DNA of 64,000 nt from Pseudomonas piscis (GTDB lineage Bacteria > Pseudomonadota > Gammaproteobacteria > Pseudomonadales > Pseudomonadaceae), in NCBI RefSeq assembly GCF_009380155.1, contig NZ_WHUV01000002.1, positions 806,001 through 870,000 of the forward strand, written 5' to 3'. This document shows, piece after piece, positions 34,717 to 42,125 of the stretch. A model generated the notes under the pieces. That model saw only the letters and a list, made by a program, of their open reading frames with translations. It had not been told where the DNA came from and did no database searches. Position 1 is the stretch's first letter. Each line of letters starts with the position of its first letter. Made by a program: the position numbers and the translations under genes.

Positions 34717-36078
34717 ATGACCTTCATCCAAGACCCACTGCGAAGCCCCCAATCCTTCTGGCAGCACACCTATGGCGACTATCAGGCCAACCCTGCGCTG
34801 GACGAGGACCTGAATGTCGATGTCGCGGTGATCGGCGGCGGCTTCACCGGGCTCAACAGCGCCTGGCAGTTCAAGCAGGACAACCCCAACGCACGGGTGG
34901 TGGTGGTCGAGGCGGCGGTCATCGGCTTCGGGGCTAGCGGTCGCAATGCCGGCTTCAGCACCAAGCTGTTCGGCCTGGAACCGGAACTGGTACTGCTGCG
35001 TTGGGGCAAGCAGAAGATGATCGATGCCCACCACTACCTGAAGCTGGCGGTGGCTCACACCCGCGAGCTGATCGAGACCCATGCCCTGGGCAGCGACTAT
35101 CGCCACACGGGGCTGGTACGCATCAGCTACTCGCCGAAGCAGTCGCAGCGCATGCGCAAGACCTACCAGTTGTTCCAGGACCTGGGCCTGGACAGCGACA
35201 TGCAATGGCGGGAAGCGGCCCAGGTCCGGGACGATTTCAATTCGCCGCGCTTCAACGATGCCATCTACGAATCCGATACCGGCTACCTGGACCCGTGCAA
35301 ACAGGTCCGCGGACTCAAGGCCCTGGCCGAGGCGGCCGGGGTGAGGATCCATGAGCTGACCCCGGTCAGCGCGATCCAGCCTGCGGCAGGCGCGGTGATC
35401 CTGCAGACTCCCGGCGGGCGGATCCGCACCGACAAGGTGGTGCTGGCGACCAACGCCTATTCACGCCAGGTCCCCGGGCCCGAGCAACTCAAGGAGCGCC
35501 AGTTCCCCCTCTGGACCTACCAGGTCGTTACCGAGCCCTTGAGCCCGGCCATCTGGGACAGCATCGGCTGGCCGCAACGCCAGGCCTTCGGCGATAACCG
35601 GCAGATGCTGCATTACTTCAGGCCCACCCTCGACGGCAGGATCGTCATGGGCGGTGGCGACGTGATCGCCCAGCGCAGCCCGGCCATGCAGGACGCGCCC
35701 TCGCCCAGCACCTGGCAGCACTGCGAGGCGCACCTGAAGTGGATCTACCCACAGTTGGCGAACACCAGGATCGACTACCGCTGGGGCGGACCGGTATCGG
35801 TGAACCTGGACATGGTGCCGGAGATCAGCTTCATCGGTGACGAGCGCATCATCTATTCCGGTGGCTGCTTCGGCCATGGCGTGGCCCTGACCCACCTCAA
35901 CGGCCGCACCATTGCCGACCTGCTCAATGGGTACAAGACCGAGCTGACGGACTTCTGGATCGTCAACCGCAAGTCGATCGCCATGCCCGGCGATACCCTG
36001 GCGTTCTGGGGCGGCAAGGTCGCACGCCGGGCGCTCAAGGCCTGGGATTGGTGGGAGGAGCGCGAACTCAGGGCCTGA
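34717..36078 (+). CDS. FAD-dependent amine/amino acid oxidoreductase (DadA/PuuB-like)
   Basis: The product has 453 residues. The N-terminal dinucleotide-binding motif is VAVIGGGFTGLNSAW. FAD contacts follow in VVVEAAVIGFGASGRNAGFS, and a late YSGGCFGHGVALTHLNGR closes the FAD site. It belongs to the DAO superfamily that oxidises secondary or primary amines. AGAGAACAAC precedes ATG 34717. It lies downstream of the AraC gene for amine dehydrogenase and upstream of a TetR gene, so it may share an amine theme. It is a paralogue of the enzyme at 56259-57572, but the two are clearly diverged. Confidence 0.87.
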   Translation: MTFIQDPLRSPQSFWQHTYGDYQANPALDEDLNVDVAVIGGGFTGLNSAWQFKQDNPNARVVVVEAAVIGFGASGRNAGFSTKLFGLEPELVLLRWGKQKMIDAHHYLKLAVAHTRELIETHALGSDYRHTGLVRISYSPKQSQRMRKTYQLFQDLGLDSDMQWREAAQVRDDFNSPRFNDAIYESDTGYLDPCKQVRGLKALAEAAGVRIHELTPVSAIQPAAGAVILQTPGGRIRTDKVVLATNAYSRQVPGPEQLKERQFPLWTYQVVTEPLSPAIWDSIGWPQRQAFGDNRQMLHYFRPTLDGRIVMGGGDVIAQRSPAMQDAPSPSTWQHCEAHLKWIYPQLANTRIDYRWGGPVSVNLDMVPEISFIGDERIIYSGGCFGHGVALTHLNGRTIADLLNGYKTELTDFWIVNRKSIAMPGDTLAFWGGKVARRALKAWDWWEERELRA

Positions 36079-36097
36079 CATGGCCGATCACCGATCA

Positions 36098-36148
36098 TTG
36101 ACGGAGCGAATGGGCTGCCAACATAATGCGACTATTCAGTCCGATTAT
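36098..36148 (+). promoter_or_regulatory. sigma-70 promoter with overlapping TetR operator
   Basis: TTGACG (36098-36103), an 18-base spacer and CATAAT (36122-36127) form a good promoter. Overlapping the -10, ATAATGCGAC (36123-36132) and GTCCGATTAT (36139-36148) are inverted repeats matching at 8 of 10 positions. This suggests autorepression of the TetR gene and excludes a start at 36126. Confidence 0.6.
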
Positions 36149-36161
36149 TAAGCAAGTTCCC

Positions 36162-36764
36162 ATGGCCCGTACCCGCAACGAACAACTGCATGAACAGCGC
36201 CGCGAACAGATCCTGCTGGCGGCCGCCCGTGTCTTCAAGGAAAAGGGCTTCCATGGCGCCCGCACCGAGGACATCTGCCAACGGGCGGGCATGAGTGCCG
36301 GCGCGGTGTTCCGCTATTTCCGCGACAAGCGCGAGATCATCGATGCGATAGTCGAGATCGAGATCGAGCGCTACACCAACCAGATCCGGCAACTGCTCAG
36401 CAAGGAAGGCCTGCATGCGCTGGCCAGGATCAGCGCCGAGGAACTGCTGGCCGAACTGCATTCAGGAGAACTGGATCTCAGCCTGGACAGCTGGCTGGAA
36501 GTGACCCGTGGCAACCAGCACGGCCGGATGATCGAAATGGACCAGCGGATGCGCATCGAGCTGGGCGAGCTCCTGGCCACCGGTCAGCGTGAAGGCTGGA
36601 TTCGCCCCGAACTGTCGCCCCTGGGTACAGCGGGCCTGGTGTTTTCCCTGTTCAGCGGCCTATGGCTGGAGCTGAGCCTGGGCCTGGCCATCGACGCCAA
36701 TCAGGCCGCAACAGCCCTGGGTGATTTCGTCCGGACCTACCTGCTTACTCCTCAATCGCAATGA
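36162..36764 (+). CDS. TetR/AcrR family regulator
   Basis: The product has 200 residues. The helix-turn-helix is typical: QILLAAARVFKEKGFHGART, EDICQRAGMSAGAVFRYFRD. The C-terminal ligand domain is all-helical. The start was chosen at 36162 because the promoter elements occupy the region around 36126. It is probably autoregulated through the dyad at 36123-36148. The gene is followed by a terminator-like hairpin and by small lipoprotein/membrane genes whose relation is unclear. Confidence 0.87.
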   Translation: MARTRNEQLHEQRREQILLAAARVFKEKGFHGARTEDICQRAGMSAGAVFRYFRDKREIIDAIVEIEIERYTNQIRQLLSKEGLHALARISAEELLAELHSGELDLSLDSWLEVTRGNQHGRMIEMDQRMRIELGELLATGQREGWIRPELSPLGTAGLVFSLFSGLWLELSLGLAIDANQAATALGDFVRTYLLTPQSQ

Positions 36765-36783
36765 AACCCAGGATCACCACACT

Positions 36784-37536
36784 ATGCAGAACCCTCTCTC
36801 GCGCCTGTCCACCGCCCTTGCCCGGGGCGGCCAGGGCATCAACGAAAAACGCCCCTCGCCGCTGGGCTTTTTTTTGTCCAATAACGAGACGAAGTACTCC
36901 GTTTATTTTTCACCAAGCCAGCTCAAGAACCGTCATTGGCTACTGATCGCGATCGCCGTCCTCCTGCTCAGCGCTTGCACTACTCCCCAGGTCACGCGCT
37001 CGGGCCAGGCCAAGAGCTACCAGGGGCTACAGAAGATCGGTGAACACGGCATGGGGATCACTCCCCAGGCGGCTCGCGGCGGGCACTATGCCCAGGTTCT
37101 GGTGGCACCGCTGCAAGTAACGGCGGCAGTCGCCCGGCAGGTCACTCCCGAGGTAGCGCTGGAAGTCGAACGCACCCTGCGTCAATCCCTGGAAGCCGAG
37201 TTGAGCCGCAGCTTCATGCTTACACCGCGCAACCCTGGCGCCGACACCCTGATAGTCAGGACCCGCATCACCCGGGTCGCTGAAGCCTCGCCGGTCATCA
37301 ATGCCATGACCACCCTGCTGCTGGGCCCGGTGAAGAACGGTGGACTGTCCGTGGAGTTCGAAGCCGTCGATGGCCGCAGCGGGCAACAACAAGCCTTGTT
37401 GCTACTGGCCGACGATGCCGGGTTCGCGGACATCCTCGACAGCTACCAACGCGCCGCCCATGCCCAGGCCCTGGCACGAAGATTCGCCGGTGAAGCGGCT
37501 GGCTTCTTCTCTCCACTCGGGCGTGCTGCCCGCTAA
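36784..37536 (+). CDS. DUF3313-like lipoprotein
   Basis: The C-terminal 190 residues follow a clear lipobox (IAVLLLSACTTPQV) and contain the DUF3313 pattern: YAQVLVAPLQVT, TLRQSLEAELSRSF, and DTLIVRTRITRVAEASP. It should be an outer- or inner-membrane lipoprotein of unknown function. The start is uncertain. ATG 36784 is the longest option but places a terminator-like hairpin (36845-36875) and a long hydrophilic stretch before the signal peptide. A start after the T-run (a TTG at 36874 or another non-ATG codon) is more natural for a lipoprotein signal. Confidence 0.72.
   Translation: MQNPLSRLSTALARGGQGINEKRPSPLGFFLSNNETKYSVYFSPSQLKNRHWLLIAIAVLLLSACTTPQVTRSGQAKSYQGLQKIGEHGMGITPQAARGGHYAQVLVAPLQVTAAVARQVTPEVALEVERTLRQSLEAELSRSFMLTPRNPGADTLIVRTRITRVAEASPVINAMTTLLLGPVKNGGLSVEFEAVDGRSGQQQALLLLADDAGFADILDSYQRAAHAQALARRFAGEAAGFFSPLGRAAR
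36845..36875 (+). terminator. terminator-like hairpin after the TetR gene
   Basis: An A-run (36845-36849), GCCC (36851-36854), a short loop, GGGC (36864-36867) and eight T (36868-36875) form an intrinsic terminator pattern of the A-tract/T-tract type. It lies about 80 bases after the TetR stop and inside the longest reading of the lipoprotein gene. Confidence 0.5.
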
Positions 37537-37595
37537 GACGAATCGGTGCGAGGGACGGCGCAGGTTCGCCGTAACCTGGCAACAAGAGGTTGGAT

Positions 37596-37874
37596 ATGAA
37601 AGAAAAAACCACGGGGTTGCGGAAAAAAATTGGCTTGTCGCTGCTGGCGCTGGTGTTGCTTTACTGGATCGCACTGCCTATCTTGCCGTTCCTCGAGATA
37701 CCCCATAAGGCCCTGGTCATTCCCTCCCTGGCGCTGTTCGGCGAACTGCTGACCCTGGTGGTCATGGCCATCCTCGGCAAGGAATACTGGGGACAACTCA
37801 AGCTCGGGGCCCGGCGGTTGTTGCGCCGCCACGAAAAACAACCGCCAACCACGGATGACAAGCAAACACCATGA
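37596..37874 (+). CDS. transporter suffix domain membrane protein
   Basis: The product has 92 residues with two membrane helices: GLSLLALVLLYWIALPILPF and KALVIPSLALFGELLTLVVM. Between and after these come the LGKEYWGQLKLGARRL tail. This matches small proteins described as transporter suffix domain proteins, which also occur fused to the ends of transporters; their function is not known. AAGAGG precedes ATG 37596. Its stop overlaps the next ATG (37871-37874), so the two genes form a pair. Confidence 0.7.
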   Translation: MKEKTTGLRKKIGLSLLALVLLYWIALPILPFLEIPHKALVIPSLALFGELLTLVVMAILGKEYWGQLKLGARRLLRRHEKQPPTTDDKQTP

Positions 37875-38179
37875 ACCAGCCCCCTGCCCTCGACGCCCGC
37901 ACGGTTTGCCAACGCCTGCGCGAAGCCGCCCTGGGCACCCATCGGCTACAGGTGCTGGATCGACCATGCAAGACTGATCCCCTCAGGGTGGATATCGAGG
38001 GTTGGCGCCTGATGCTGGAACTGGACGGTGGGCGTTTGCTGCACTGCCAGAGCTGCCAGGCCCCCGGAGGGTTGCAATGGCAACTCGACACCCGGCAACG
38101 CTTCGGTACCGATCCGGTCAGCCTGCTCAGCACTTGGGAACTGGCCCGGATCGAACACCTGCTCGAAACGGCGGGTTGA
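37871..38179 (+). CDS. hypothetical protein, DUF7693-like
   Basis: This cytoplasmic protein has 102 residues. The pattern LRVDIEGWRLMLELDGG, CQSCQAPGG, and a late RFGTDPVSLLSTWELARIE resembles the Pseudomonas DUF7693 proteins. The Cys pair C-x2-C (HCQSCQ) may bind metal. The start overlaps the stop of the suffix-domain gene. Function unknown; the family match is by eye. Confidence 0.6.
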   Translation: MNQPPALDARTVCQRLREAALGTHRLQVLDRPCKTDPLRVDIEGWRLMLELDGGRLLHCQSCQAPGGLQWQLDTRQRFGTDPVSLLSTWELARIEHLLETAG

Positions 38180-38217
38180 ATCCGCCCCGGCACACCAGGG
38201 CGACTCATTTCAGCCGG

Positions 38218-38559
38218 TTACAGGCAATCCTGGGCGGCCCGGGAAAAGTTCGAGGGCGCAAAGCTCGACGCCAGCAAATGGCGCTCGTACAGGAACACCT
38301 TGCCGCCATTGGGCGCCTTGTACGCCTCCAGCACGTTGTTGGCCGCCACTTTGCTGGGCACTACGATCCGGTAGCTGCGCTGGGTCTGGGAAACCGTAGG
38401 GGCCAGCGCCTGGTCACGCAATTTGGGCACTACGCAATCAGCGTATTCGGCGGGGGTCTTGTTCGTCTGCATGACCAGGGTCGGGTCGTTCGGGGCCGTG
38501 GCGCAGGCGCTCAGCAGCAGGGAACCTAGGGTCAAGGCAACAACGGGTGCAACACGCAT
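38218..38559 (-). CDS. hypothetical lipoprotein
   Basis: The product has 113 residues with an N-terminal lipoprotein signal (VVALTLGSLLLSACATAP). The mature domain of about 90 residues contains EYADCVVPKLRDQAL and RIVVPSKVAANNVLEAYK, and ends with a second Cys. It is probably anchored in the outer membrane. It is convergent with the preceding pair, and the promoter side faces 38560-38797. No named family is recognised. Confidence 0.75.
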   Translation of the reverse strand: MRVAPVVALTLGSLLLSACATAPNDPTLVMQTNKTPAEYADCVVPKLRDQALAPTVSQTQRSYRIVVPSKVAANNVLEAYKAPNGGKVFLYERHLLASSFAPSNFSRAAQDCL

Positions 38560-38797
38560 CGGTGAAATCCTGGAAAAGTCTGGTTCGGTGCACAGCGGTT
38601 CGGCGTCACGGCGCCGCCGCTGCGTTCATCAATGGACTCCAGACGCCAGGGGGCGGCGTCTGTGACGGCGGCGATTTTCCCTGATTGGCGGGCGCAGCAG
38701 AATAGGTGTTTCTTGATTGTCACTATTACTTGAACCGATAGTTACGCCACGTGCAGACTGCCTGACAGCCCGAATACAAATAGAAAAGGAAATCCCC

Positions 38798-39046
38798 GTG
38801 CGAACTTTTGACCTGATTCGTGATGCCGTCTTGCCGGAATTCCGTGAGCGAGTGGCCGACTATCTCATCGACTATGAAACCGCCCTGGGCGATAGCGCTA
38901 CCGACTCGCAAGAGCGACGCGCCGTTGCCTACCAGTTGCGTGGCTACCTGCGCGGTTTGAACACCACCCGGGTCCTGGGCATGGCTGACTGGGAAGAACT
39001 CGACCGGCGAGTGGTAGCGTCCTGGCTGAGCCAGCCACCAGCCTGA
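38798..39046 (+). CDS. hypothetical 82-residue protein
   Basis: A helical protein (MRTFDLIRDAVLPEFRERVA, then YQLRGYLRGLNTTRVLGMAD) with no signal peptide. GTG 38798 has AAAAGGAAA 5 bases upstream, which decides the start over longer frames. No family is recognised; it could be a phage- or plasmid-like small protein or a conserved Pseudomonas unknown. Confidence 0.6.
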   Translation: MRTFDLIRDAVLPEFRERVADYLIDYETALGDSATDSQERRAVAYQLRGYLRGLNTTRVLGMADWEELDRRVVASWLSQPPA

Positions 39047-39113
39047 AGCCCCCTGCCCGGCCAGACAGCACTCGGCGGCGGCCGATGGCACGCCGCCCCC
39101 GGATGCGAAAGTC

Positions 39114-39548
39114 CTAGGCCCCGGACTTGCTGGCGGCCAGGTAGGCCCCCAGGCGCCGGCCCATCTCTTCGCCCAATGCCTGCAACCCGCTCATGGGCCG
39201 AACCATCACCTCGAACTCGACGATCTTGCCGTGCTCATCGAAGCGGATCATGTCGATCCCCTTGAGCTGCCGGTCGCCGACCCGTGCGCTGAACTCCAGC
39301 ACCACGCTCAAGCCGTCGGCCGTGGCCAGTTGCCGGTGGTAGGCAAAATCCTCGAAGACTTGCAGCACCGTGCGCAAGATGCTCGCCACCACGGGAGCCC
39401 CCGGATAGGCGGTGTGGGCCATGGGCGAGCGGAACAGCACATTGGCGTCGAGCAACTCGGGCAGGTCGCCAAGATCCTCGTGCTCGACCATCGCGTGCCA
39501 GCGTTTCAAGGAAGCGTCGGCCTGGGGATGCAGTTTCAATTCGGACAT
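39114..39548 (-). CDS. SnoaL-like / NTF2-fold protein
   Basis: The product has 144 residues with the cone-shaped NTF2-like pattern: an N-terminal helix (LKRWHAMVEHEDLGDLPELL), DANVLFRSPMAHTAYPG, and strands ending in DMIRFDEHGKIVEFEVMVRP. Such proteins bind or isomerise small hydrophobic compounds or act as uncharacterised enzymes. TAGGAGAACC precedes the ATG at 39548. Catalytic residues cannot be assigned. Confidence 0.8.
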   Translation of the reverse strand: MSELKLHPQADASLKRWHAMVEHEDLGDLPELLDANVLFRSPMAHTAYPGAPVVASILRTVLQVFEDFAYHRQLATADGLSVVLEFSARVGDRQLKGIDMIRFDEHGKIVEFEVMVRPMSGLQALGEEMGRRLGAYLAASKSGA

Positions 39549-39622
39549 CGGGTTCTCCTATCCAGCTTCAAGGGTACGTCTCAAGAACCCTCGGCCCCGG
39601 TCGGTCCGGGAGCGAGGGCGTT

Positions 39623-40342
39623 TCAGGCGCCAACCGGCGCGGCAAAACGTTTGCGCAGCAAGGTCGCGGACTGCTCGGCCCAGATCCGGTAGGCCGGTGC
39701 TCCGGGATGAAAACCATCAGCGGCCAGCAGGCTGGCATCCAGTGGTAGAGAGTCGCCCAGCAGCGTCACCTGGGGCTGATCCCGGCTCCACTGTTCCAGC
39801 AGGCGATTGAAGTGCCGCGCCCTGCTTCCCAGGTACCAGCGCAAAGGCTGCGGCAAGGCGATGAAGGCATGCATCGGCGGCAGGCGCGAGAGCAAAACCT
39901 GATGTACCCGGAATCGTTGCCGCAGGCGCTGTACCAGCGTCGCCAGGCACGCCAGCCAAGCCTCGGCGGTAATCGCGCTGGTGACGTCGTTGACTCCCAC
40001 ACACACCAGCACCGCATCGAAGCCTTGCCCGGGGCTGTCTTCGATCCTGCGTAACAATTGCCGGGTATCGAGGCCAGCCTCGGCCAGCAGTTGCCAGGAC
40101 AGGCTGAAGTCACGGGCCAGGCAGGTCGCCAGCTGGCCGGCCAGGGCATCGTCCTGGTGGCTCACACCGACGCCGGCGGCGGCCGAGTCGCCGACGACCA
40201 GCAGGCGCAGGGATGGGCCTTGGCCACAGCTGCCGGCTCGTGGGCCCTGGGGCTCGGGCAGCCTGGGGGTGAACCGACGCACATACAGCCCCTGGGCCAG
40301 CAGCAGCGGCCCCAGGACGATCCTGGACAGGCTCTCGATCAT
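39623..40342 (-). CDS. SGNH/GDSL hydrolase
   Basis: The product has 239 residues. It has the block I serine in RLLVVGDSAAAGVG, the block III Asn in VCVGVNDVTS and the block V pair in DGFHPGAPAY, so the catalytic set is complete. An N-terminal hydrophobic segment (IVLGPLLLAQGLYVRRF) could anchor it to the membrane. It is an esterase or lipase with unknown substrate. ATG 40342 was preferred over upstream frames. It is divergent from the TetR gene at 40468, which may control it. Confidence 0.85.
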   Translation of the reverse strand: MIESLSRIVLGPLLLAQGLYVRRFTPRLPEPQGPRAGSCGQGPSLRLLVVGDSAAAGVGVSHQDDALAGQLATCLARDFSLSWQLLAEAGLDTRQLLRRIEDSPGQGFDAVLVCVGVNDVTSAITAEAWLACLATLVQRLRQRFRVHQVLLSRLPPMHAFIALPQPLRWYLGSRARHFNRLLEQWSRDQPQVTLLGDSLPLDASLLAADGFHPGAPAYRIWAEQSATLLRKRFAAPVGA

Positions 40343-40467
40343 GATCCATGCACCCGATGGCAGTGGTGGCACGCAGGCTACGGCGCAATCTTAACAGCGT
40401 CAAGATTCTTCATCATGCTAAGATTCGCCGCGTTCCAAACCTTCCGTCCGACCTTTTCGAGCCGTGC

Positions 40468-41091
40468 ATGACCAAGAACTCCCCGCGCTCGCGCGACTCC
40501 TACCACGTGGGCAACCTGGCGCCGCAGTTGCTGGACGCCGCCCGGACGCTGCTCGAGGAAGTAGGCCCGACCCGGCTGTCGTTGCGGGCAGTGTCCGAGC
40601 GGGTCGGCGTCAGCTCCACCGCCGCCTATCACCACTTCGCCAACCGCACGCAGTTGATCGGCAGCCTGGCGGCCCAGGGGTTTCGCGAGCTGGCGGCGGT
40701 GCTGGTACTCAAGGACCGCGATTGCGGCGGCGTGCAACGATTGCGCAGCGCCTGCCTGAGCTATTTCAGTTTCGCCCGGGCCAATCCCGCGTTGTACCAG
40801 CTGATGTTCGGCCCGGAGTTCGCCGGCGGCGACATGCCACCGGAACTGGGCAGCGCCCGCGAGCAGGCCTTCGGTGAACTGCGGCGGATCATCGCCGGCC
40901 TGCTGGAGCAGGATGTGCAGAGCGCCGAGGTGCGCCGGGCCGCCCTCGCCGGCTGGTCCTACACCCACGGCCTGGCGTCCCTGGTGATCCACGGAGTGCT
41001 GGACTTCCCCGAGGGCACCAGCGACGAGCGCTTCGTCGACAGCACCCTGCAAGGCCTGCAACAGCTGTTCCGGGCCAGCAGTCCGGGCTGA
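40468..41091 (+). CDS. TetR/AcrR family regulator
   Basis: The product has 207 residues. The helix-turn-helix (LLDAARTLLEEVGPTRLSLR, VSERVGVSSTAAYHHFANRT) and the C-terminal TetR_C-like part (FARANPALYQLMFGPEF) are typical of the WHG-domain branch. ATG 40468 is chosen because upstream frames run into promoter DNA. It is divergent from the SGNH hydrolase gene, a common arrangement for regulator and target. Confidence 0.87.
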   Translation: MTKNSPRSRDSYHVGNLAPQLLDAARTLLEEVGPTRLSLRAVSERVGVSSTAAYHHFANRTQLIGSLAAQGFRELAAVLVLKDRDCGGVQRLRSACLSYFSFARANPALYQLMFGPEFAGGDMPPELGSAREQAFGELRRIIAGLLEQDVQSAEVRRAALAGWSYTHGLASLVIHGVLDFPEGTSDERFVDSTLQGLQQLFRASSPG

Positions 41092-41158
41092 GCCCCAGGC
41101 GATCAGCGGCAAAAGCCCGCTGGAACGATCATTTTCCTGGCTGAAGCGGTCATTTACG

Positions 41159-41193
41159 TTGAAGCCAACGACTATTTCTGCACAATGCGTGCA
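41159..41193 (+). promoter_or_regulatory. promoter with overlapping dyad before the TetR gene at 41220
   Basis: TTGAAG (41159-41164), a 16-base spacer and CACAAT (41181-41186) form a plausible promoter. TGCAC-AATGC-GTGCA (41179-41193) is a perfect dyad covering the -10, fitting autorepression by the TetR protein. Confidence 0.5.
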
Positions 41194-41219
41194 ATTGAAA
41201 ACTGACTAGAGGCCCACTG

Positions 41220-41783
41220 ATGCTCTTGACCCCTCAAGACGAACGACTCATCAAGGCGCTGGCCCAGGCCATCGTCGACCGTCCGCGGGCGACCCTCAAG
41301 GAGCTGGCGGAACTCGCCGGAGTGAGCAAGGCCACCCTGCACCGCTTCTGCGGCACGCGCGACAAGCTGTTGCAGATGATGGAAGACCATGGGCAAGGCG
41401 TGCTCAAACGCATCATCGACGGCACTGACCTGCAACATGACGAACCCGTGGCCGCCCTGCGCACGTTGGTCAGCGAACACCTGGCTCACCGCGAGATGCT
41501 GGTATTCCTGTTGTTCCAGTACCGTCCCGACACCATGCTCAACGATGGCGAGGACGAGCGCTGGCAGTTCTACACCGATGCCCTGGATGCGTTCTTCCTG
41601 CGAGGCCAGCAACTGGGGGTGTTCCGTATCGACATCACCGCCCAGGTGTTCACCGAGCTGTTCCTGACCCTGATCTTCGGCATCGTCGATGCCGAGCGCC
41701 GTGGCCGCGCGGCCAGCGCCAACTCGGCCAATGTGGTGGAGCAGATGTTCCTCCACGGCGCCATCGCCACCAAGCCTGCCTGA
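41220..41783 (+). CDS. TetR/AcrR family regulator
   Basis: The product has 187 residues. The DNA-binding part is ATLKELAELAGVSKATLHRF plus CGTRDKLLQMM. The effector part is helical and contains FLLFQYRPDTM and VFTELFLTLIFGI. AGAGG lies upstream of ATG 41220. It probably autoregulates through the TGCAC dyad. A GC-rich hairpin (41797-41817) follows without a T-run. Nothing adjacent in the same direction identifies its target. Confidence 0.85.
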   Translation: MLLTPQDERLIKALAQAIVDRPRATLKELAELAGVSKATLHRFCGTRDKLLQMMEDHGQGVLKRIIDGTDLQHDEPVAALRTLVSEHLAHREMLVFLLFQYRPDTMLNDGEDERWQFYTDALDAFFLRGQQLGVFRIDITAQVFTELFLTLIFGIVDAERRGRAASANSANVVEQMFLHGAIATKPA

Positions 41784-41819
41784 GCCCTCGCCTCTAGCTC
41801 CGGTGCCTTGCCGGAGCAT

Positions 41820-41852
41820 AAAAAAGCCCCGCGACCCTGGGGCCAACGGGGC
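41820..41852 (-). terminator. strong leftward intrinsic terminator with no leftward gene before it
   Basis: Read leftward, GCCCCG (complement of 41847-41852) pairs with CGGGGC (complement of 41826-41831), followed by six T (41820-41825 on the complement). The stem also holds an inner GGCCCC/GGGTC part. The nearest leftward coding gene ends at 42126, about 275 bases away. Confidence 0.7.
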
Positions 41853-42028
41853 AAAACTGGCTGGTTGCGACCAACCAAAGGAGCTGGACCGACAAATCCA
41901 TCCGTACCATGGCCCATGGCAGGGCGACGCGGCCATGGCACTGCGTGCTGTTGGAACCTGAGGGACGGTGTCAGCGCCTTCCCTGCGCACGCGGATTGCC
42001 GATGAAACGCCCGGAGCAGTTCCGGAGT
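41820..42028 (-). ncRNA. candidate small RNA (about 210 nt)
   Basis: A leftward promoter (TTGACT, 17-base spacer, TATCTT at 42063-42035) predicts a start near 42028, and a strong intrinsic terminator ends at 41820. No protein-coding frame with a ribosome-binding site lies between. The transcript would hold several GC-rich stems (for example GGTTGGTCGCAACC). No known small RNA family is recognised. The alternative is an untranslated remnant whose gene was lost. Confidence 0.35.
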
Positions 42029-42034
42029 GGAATG

Positions 42035-42094
42035 AAGATACTTTCAAGACTCCAATGAGTCAATATTGACTCATGCGAGCTATGAAAATATCCA
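42035..42094. promoter_or_regulatory. perfect 20-base palindrome with divergent promoter-like boxes
   Basis: ATGAGTCAAT (42055-42064) is followed directly by its reverse complement ATTGACTCAT (42065-42074). Each arm contains TTGACT, a good -35. In both directions a TATC-starting -10-like hexamer follows after exactly 17 bases: TATCTT leftward (42040-42035) and TATCCA rightward (42089-42094). A dimeric regulator bound here would cover both -35 elements. Confidence 0.5.
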
Positions 42095-42125
42095 ACTGCC
42101 CTGCCCCTGACTACCACCTCGCCGC

